From an uncultured Polaribacter sp. (GTDB taxonomy: Bacteria; Bacteroidota; Bacteroidia; Flavobacteriales; Flavobacteriaceae), in contig CAJXAS010000045.1 of the NCBI GenBank assembly GCA_913050305.1, positions 1 to 10,770 on the forward strand: a stretch of DNA of 10,770 nucleotides. The letters are read 5' to 3'. Both the position numbers and the translations under genes were made by a program. Under the pieces are notes generated by a model that saw only the letters and a list, made by a program, of their open reading frames with translations, was not told where the DNA came from and made no database searches. This document shows, piece by piece, positions 6,837-10,770 of the stretch (its first letter is position 1; every line of letters starts with the position of its first letter).

Positions 6837-7836
6837 GCATACTTTTGTTTGTATTGATGCGCATACCTGCGGAAACCCTGTACGATTGATAAAATCTGGT
6901 GGTCCAATTTTGGTTGGAAATACCATGAATGAAAAGCGCCTTCACTTTTTAAAAGAATTTGATTGGATTCGCAAAGGATTGATGTTTGAACCCAGAGGTC
7001 ATGATATGATGAGTGGTAGTATTTTATATCCACCGCACGACCCAGAAAACGACTTTGCTATTTTATTTATAGAAACTTCTGGCTGTCTGCCAATGTGTGG
7101 TCATGGCACAATTGGCACCATAACTATTGGGATAGAGGAAGGTTTAATTTCGCCCAAAAAACGCGGTGAAATTAAAATGGAAACGCCTGCGGGTTTAGTT
7201 CATATAACCTATCAGCAAACCGATAAAAAAGTAGACTGGGTGAAAATAGTAAACGTAAAAAGTTATTTAGCAGCAGAAAATTTAACGATAGAGTGCCCTG
7301 AATTAGGAGCGCTTACATTCGATGTTTCTTATGGAGGAAATTTTTATGCAATTGTAGATCCTCAAGAAAATTTTTCTGGAATTCAAGATTATACAGCAGG
7401 TAAAATCGTACAATATTCTCAAACGATAAGAGAAAAAATAAATTTTAAATACCCCGATTTATGTATTCATCCAGAAAATGAAACCATTAGAGATGTTTCG
7501 CATGTATTATGGACAGGGATTCCGCTTGATGAAAATTCTGATGGAAGAAATGCTGTTTTTTACGGTGATAAAGCAATTGATAGAAGTCCTTGTGGTACAG
7601 GAACTTCTGCAAGATTAGCGCAATTGTATGCCAAAGGAAATTTAAAGGTGGGAGAAAATTTTGTAAACGAGAGTTTTATTGGTTCTAAGTTTACCGGTAA
7701 AGTTGAGGAGGAGACTACCTTAGATGGCAAACTTGCCATTGTATCAAGCATAAAGGGTTGGGCAAAAGTATATGGTTACAATACAATTATTATCGACGAT
7801 GAAGATCCTTACGCACACGGTTTTCAAGTTATTTAA
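6829..7836 (+). CDS. 4-hydroxyproline 2-epimerase (proline racemase family)
   Basis: This 335-residue protein has the complete proline racemase fold signature. The first catalytic cysteine is in PMCGHGTIG (Cys90) and the second in DRSPCGTGTSA (Cys255). The N-terminal HTCGNPVR and EPRGHDMMSG motifs are also present. Two cysteines mark an epimerase/racemase, whereas trans-3-hydroxyproline dehydratases of this family carry Thr at the second site. It would invert trans-4-hydroxy-L-proline to cis-4-hydroxy-D-proline in the cytoplasm, the entry step of the pathway (the role of LhpA/HypE enzymes elsewhere). The choice of hydroxyproline over proline rests on the neighbouring D-amino-acid dehydrogenase, DapA-family and semialdehyde dehydrogenase genes. 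The ATG overlaps the last eight bases of the DUF885 gene (ATGAGTAA), which suggests translational coupling. Confidence 0.92.
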   Translation: MSKHTFVCIDAHTCGNPVRLIKSGGPILVGNTMNEKRLHFLKEFDWIRKGLMFEPRGHDMMSGSILYPPHDPENDFAILFIETSGCLPMCGHGTIGTITIGIEEGLISPKKRGEIKMETPAGLVHITYQQTDKKVDWVKIVNVKSYLAAENLTIECPELGALTFDVSYGGNFYAIVDPQENFSGIQDYTAGKIVQYSQTIREKINFKYPDLCIHPENETIRDVSHVLWTGIPLDENSDGRNAVFYGDKAIDRSPCGTGTSARLAQLYAKGNLKVGENFVNESFIGSKFTGKVEEETTLDGKLAIVSSIKGWAKVYGYNTIIIDDEDPYAHGFQVI

Positions 7837-7896
7837 TGCAGTGAACAAAAACGACTAAATCTAGAACTTTACGATTCTGTATAAAATTTAAAATGA

Positions 7897-9144
7897 ATGT
7901 CAAAAGAAGTAGTAATTATTGGCGGAGGTATTATAGGTGTATGCACAGCGTATTACCTTCAAAAAGAAGGTTGTAAGGTAACCGTGATAGATCAAACTAA
8001 CATGAAATCTGGGGCTTCCTATGTGAATGCAGGATATATTACACCGAGTCATTTTATTTCTTTAGCGGCTCCAGGTATGATTACAAAGGGCATCAAATGG
8101 ATGTTTGATGCAACAAGTCCGTTTTATGTAAAACCAAGATTGGATTTAGAGTTTTTAAAATGGAGTTTGGCTTTTAAGAAATCGGCTACAAAAGCAAAAG
8201 TTGCAAAATCAATTCCGGCTATTTTAAATATTAATTTATTGGGAAGGGATTTGTATGAAGATTTAAAAAAGTCGAATGATTTTAACTTCCATTTTGAGAG
8301 AAAGGGATTGTTAATGTGTTATAAATCTGACAAAGTAGGCGAGGAAGAATGGGAAATTGGAAAAGTAGGAATTCAACAAGGCTTAAAAGTTGAAAACTTA
8401 ACTGCCAAAGAAGTTTCAAAAATAGAAAGTAAGGCAAATTTAAATGTGAAAGGAGCTATTTATTATCATTCAGACGCACACATGACTCCCCATCTTTTTA
8501 TGAAACAAATGATTGGTTATTTAGAGCAAAATGGGGTTGCTTTTTATAAAAATGAAACTGTAAAGGACTTCAACCTCTCTTCCGGGAAAATCACAGAAAT
8601 TATTTCTGATAAAAGAAAAATAAAAGTAGATGAGGTTGTTTTAACAGCTGGAAGTTGGAGTTCTTTAATTGTAAAGAAGTTGGGAATTAAAATACCTATT
8701 CAGGCAGGTAAGGGATACAGTATTAATGTAGAAAGAGAAACAAATATTACAATTCCGGCAATTTTATGTGAAGCAAAAGTGGCGGTAACACCTATGCATG
8801 GTTTTACACGCTTTGCAGGAACGATGGAGATTGCTGGGATAAATCATGATATTAACCCGAAAAGAGTAGCGTCTATTGCAAAGGCAGCAAAAGAATATTA
8901 TACTAATTTAGAAATTACGCCTAAAGAAACAGCAGCTGCAGTTTGCGGTTTAAGGCCTTGTTCACCAGACGGATTGCCGTATATTGGTAAGTCTTTTAAA
9001 TGTAAAAACTTAACAATTGCCACGGGTCATGCAATGATGGGATGGAGTTTAGGACCAGCCACAGGAAAAATAGTTTCAGAAATAATTGCAGAGAAGAAAA
9101 TATCTTTGGATATTTCTGCTTTTAATCCAGATAGAAAGTTTTAA
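7897..9144 (+). CDS. FAD-dependent D-amino-acid oxidoreductase, probable cis-4-hydroxy-D-proline dehydrogenase
   Basis: This 415-residue protein belongs to the DadA/DAO family. A dinucleotide-binding motif opens it (VVIIGGGIIG, glycines 9-11 and 14), with the acidic end of the second strand in VTVID. The NAGYITPSH segment and the C-terminal CGLRPCSPDGLPYIG and GHAMMGWSLGPATGK blocks are typical FAD and substrate regions of the family. No membrane helix or signal peptide is seen. The expected reaction is oxidation of cis-4-hydroxy-D-proline to 1-pyrroline-4-hydroxy-2-carboxylate. This is a single-chain enzyme, unlike the multi-subunit dehydrogenase used in pseudomonads. It follows the epimerase by 60 bases in which I see no convincing promoter or terminator. 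On sequence alone it could act on other D-amino acids; the specificity comes from context. Confidence 0.88.
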   Translation: MSKEVVIIGGGIIGVCTAYYLQKEGCKVTVIDQTNMKSGASYVNAGYITPSHFISLAAPGMITKGIKWMFDATSPFYVKPRLDLEFLKWSLAFKKSATKAKVAKSIPAILNINLLGRDLYEDLKKSNDFNFHFERKGLLMCYKSDKVGEEEWEIGKVGIQQGLKVENLTAKEVSKIESKANLNVKGAIYYHSDAHMTPHLFMKQMIGYLEQNGVAFYKNETVKDFNLSSGKITEIISDKRKIKVDEVVLTAGSWSSLIVKKLGIKIPIQAGKGYSINVERETNITIPAILCEAKVAVTPMHGFTRFAGTMEIAGINHDINPKRVASIAKAAKEYYTNLEITPKETAAAVCGLRPCSPDGLPYIGKSFKCKNLTIATGHAMMGWSLGPATGKIVSEIIAEKKISLDISAFNPDRKF

Positions 9145-9148
9145 ACAT

Positions 9149-10363
9149 ATGAAGAATTTTGGAATTGGTGGTGCTACCGCAGAAAATGAACTAGAGGCAA
9201 TGAATCCCTTAGAAAGTAATCTGAAACCAATACAGCAAGAAGAGTATAAGCAGCGAATTTATAAAGTTTGTCAGTTAATGAAAGCAGACGATATAAAAGC
9301 GATATATGTAAATGCAGGAACAAATTTATTGTATTTTACAGGAACACATTGGCCTTCAAGTGAGCGTCTTGTAGGGGCTATTATTTTACCAAATGAAGAG
9401 GTTCATTATATTGTACCAAACTTTGAGATAGGAACTATTCAGGATTTTTTAGAAATAGAAGGCACAATTCATAGCTGGGAAGAACATGAAAGTCCGTATC
9501 AATTAATTCTTAAAGTTTTAGCGGATAATGCGATTTTTGAAGGAGAAATCCAATTAGATGAAACAACCCCTTTTTCTATTGTAAACGGTTTAAATAAAGA
9601 AGTTCACTCTTTTTTAATAGCAGTTGCAGCGCCAATTATTTCTAAATGTAGAATGGTGAAATCCAACGCAGAAATTGCCATTATTCAACATGTGATGGAT
9701 ATTACAATGGTCGTTCAAAAAGCAACAGCAAGAATTTTAAGAGTCGGTATCTCTGCGAAAGAAGTAGAAAATTTCATTCACGAAGCGCACAAAAAAATGG
9801 GAGTTTCCTCGGGTTCTTATTTTTGTATTGTACTTTTCGGTGTAGATTCTTCTTTTCCCCATGGAGTAAAGAATCCGAAGAATTTAGCCATAAATGATAT
9901 TGTTTTGGTAGATACGGGTTGTCAATTATATGATTATATTTCAGATATTACAAGAACCTACATTTTTGGAGAAGCAGATGAATTGCAACGTAAAATATGG
10001 AACATAGAAAAAGAAATCCAATTAGCAGTCTTTAATGCTTCCGTTTTAAATACTACTTGTGGAGCCATAGATGACGCCTCAAGAGTAGTTTTAGAAGCGA
10101 ACAGCTTAGGACCAGATTACAAGTTACCAGGTTTACCGCATAGAACAGGGCACGGAATTGGATTAGACATTCATGAATATCCGTATATTGTTAGAGGAGA
10201 TAACACAAAATTAGAAGTAGGAATGACTTTTAGTAATGAACCCATGATTTGTGTTCCAAATAAATTTGGCATTCGTTTAGAGGATCATATTTACATGGCA
10301 GCAGAGGGTCCAAAATGGTTTACAGAACTCGCCCACACCATCGAAAATCCTTTTAATTTATAA
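9149..10363 (+). CDS. M24 family metallopeptidase (Xaa-Pro dipeptidase/aminopeptidase P type)
   Basis: The protein has 404 residues from the ATG at 9149, four bases after the previous stop. The frame is open further upstream inside the FAD gene, but a start there would give a long overlap and a spurious hydrophobic leader. Residues 30-160 form a creatinase-like N-terminal domain (NAGTNLLYFTG, then HWPSSERLVGAI). The C-terminal pita-bread domain keeps all five dinuclear-metal ligands: Asp255 (VDTG), Asp266 (SDITRT, 11 residues later), His335 (TGHGIG), Glu364 (SNEPM) and Glu378 (RLEDH). It should therefore be an active Mn/Co/Zn-type peptidase cleaving before or after proline-like residues, in the cytoplasm since no signal is seen. 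In this operon it would free hydroxyproline or proline from imported di- or oligopeptides. Prolidase versus aminopeptidase P activity cannot be settled. The first 30 residues (MKNFGIGGATAENELEAMNP on) are an uncharacterised N-terminal stretch. Confidence 0.9.
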   Translation: MKNFGIGGATAENELEAMNPLESNLKPIQQEEYKQRIYKVCQLMKADDIKAIYVNAGTNLLYFTGTHWPSSERLVGAIILPNEEVHYIVPNFEIGTIQDFLEIEGTIHSWEEHESPYQLILKVLADNAIFEGEIQLDETTPFSIVNGLNKEVHSFLIAVAAPIISKCRMVKSNAEIAIIQHVMDITMVVQKATARILRVGISAKEVENFIHEAHKKMGVSSGSYFCIVLFGVDSSFPHGVKNPKNLAINDIVLVDTGCQLYDYISDITRTYIFGEADELQRKIWNIEKEIQLAVFNASVLNTTCGAIDDASRVVLEANSLGPDYKLPGLPHRTGHGIGLDIHEYPYIVRGDNTKLEVGMTFSNEPMICVPNKFGIRLEDHIYMAAEGPKWFTELAHTIENPFNL

Positions 10364-10407
10364 GATTTATTTTTTTTCATGTACCGTAATATTTGTATTT
10401 TTAGATT

Positions 10408-10770
10408 ATGGATTTATTTTCTTCAGCAACTATAAAAAACCTGCTCCCTTTTGACGGAGTTACCAATTATCATGGCATTATTTTAGACCAAGAGCAGTGT
10501 GCTTTTTTTTATCAAAAATTGATGGATACAATTCAATTTAAAAATGATGAAGCAATTATTTTTGGCAAAAAGATTATTACCAAAAGGAAAGTTGCCTGGT
10601 ATGGCAGTTCAGAGTTTTCATATACCTATTCTAAAATATCAAAAACTGCAGTCCTTTTCACAAAAGAATTGTTAGCACTAAAAGCAATCGTAGAGAAAGA
10701 GAGTGGAGAAACCTATAATTCGTGCTTATTGAACTTGTATCATTCCGGTGAAGAGGGTATGGGTTATCAT
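10408..10770 (+). CDS. AlkB-like 2-oxoglutarate/Fe(II) dioxygenase, 3'-truncated by window end
   Basis: The open frame starts at the ATG at 10408 and runs off the window after 121 codons. Recognisable blocks are KRKVAWYGSSEFSYTYS (about 59-75), matching the nucleotide-recognition region of AlkB/ALKBH2-3 proteins, and NLYHSGEEGMGYH (109-121), which leads into the HxD iron site. The last codon seen is probably the first iron-ligand histidine; the Asp, distal His and 2-oxoglutarate-binding Arg lie outside the window. Enzymes of this family remove alkyl groups from 1-methyladenine and 3-methylcytosine in DNA. The gene begins 44 bases after the peptidase stop and has no obvious link to hydroxyproline use, so it is likely a separate unit. 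A weak -7-like AATATTTG lies at 10388-10395. Confidence 0.85.
   Translation, partial: MDLFSSATIKNLLPFDGVTNYHGIILDQEQCAFFYQKLMDTIQFKNDEAIIFGKKIITKRKVAWYGSSEFSYTYSKISKTAVLFTKELLALKAIVEKESGETYNSCLLNLYHSGEEGMGYH

Noticed and set aside
6815..7033. Minus-strand 72-residue open frame across the DUF885/epimerase junction
   Set aside because: It is antisense to two well-supported genes and has no recognisable features.
7560..7751. Minus-strand 63-residue open frame within the epimerase gene
   Set aside because: It is antisense to the second catalytic cysteine region of the epimerase and has no independent support.
9086..9148. Upstream ATG giving the M24 peptidase a hydrophobic leader (KYLWIFLLLIQI)
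   Set aside because: This stretch overlaps the 3' end of the FAD gene in another frame. The apparent leader is a by-product of that overlap, and ATG at 9149 gives the normal four-base operon spacing.
10341..10379. Possible terminator after the M24 peptidase gene (AAATC/GATTT with a T run)
   Set aside because: The stem is only 5 AT-rich pairs with a 14-base loop overlapping the coding end, too weak to call.

Overview
The window looks like chromosomal DNA from a member of the Bacteroidota, most likely a marine-type Flavobacteriaceae. The sequence is AT-rich, gene starts lack clear Shine-Dalgarno sequences, a TAnnTTTG-type -7 element precedes the main operon, lipoprotein signals end in short lipoboxes, and a metal-efflux adaptor carries the C-terminal DUF3347 extension seen in this phylum. 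This placement is inferred from these traits, not from a database search.

Layout. (1) Bases 1-1283 (+) are the end of a heavy-metal, probably copper, resistance locus. They hold the C-terminal part of a CusB/HlyD-type periplasmic adaptor fused to DUF3347, then a small lipoprotein with a heavy-metal-associated (HMA) domain, closed by a good intrinsic terminator near 1322-1352. (2) Bases 1424-2269 (-) encode an AraC-family regulator transcribed away from the next operon. (3) A 143-bp divergent intergenic region (2270-2412) carries two TGGATAA-type direct repeats exactly 21 bp apart, just upstream of a putative promoter. (4) Bases 2413-10363 (+) form a six-gene block: DapA-family lyase/deaminase, aldehyde dehydrogenase, DUF885 lipoprotein, 4-hydroxyproline epimerase, FAD-dependent D-amino-acid dehydrogenase and M24 Xaa-Pro-type peptidase. 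(5) The window ends inside an AlkB-like 2-oxoglutarate/Fe(II) dioxygenase gene (10408 onward).

How the genes work together. Four of the six operon genes match the known trans-4-hydroxy-L-proline degradation route step for step. The epimerase gives cis-4-hydroxy-D-proline, and the FAD enzyme oxidises it to 1-pyrroline-4-hydroxy-2-carboxylate. The DapA-family enzyme deaminates that to 2-oxoglutarate semialdehyde, and the aldehyde dehydrogenase yields 2-oxoglutarate for the TCA cycle. The other two genes look like peptide-processing enzymes: a secreted, lipid-anchored DUF885 protein with a HExxPGHH metal-site motif, and a cytoplasmic M24 peptidase. Together they suggest use of hydroxyproline-rich peptides such as collagen fragments, controlled by the divergent AraC regulator. 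The peptidase role of the DUF885 protein and the peptide source are inference.

No stretch over 300 bases lacks a gene. The three longest gaps are 1284-1423 (terminator), 2270-2412 (divergent control region) and 3331-3510 (small hairpins). I see no RNA genes, insertion sequences, CRISPR arrays or prophage traces.
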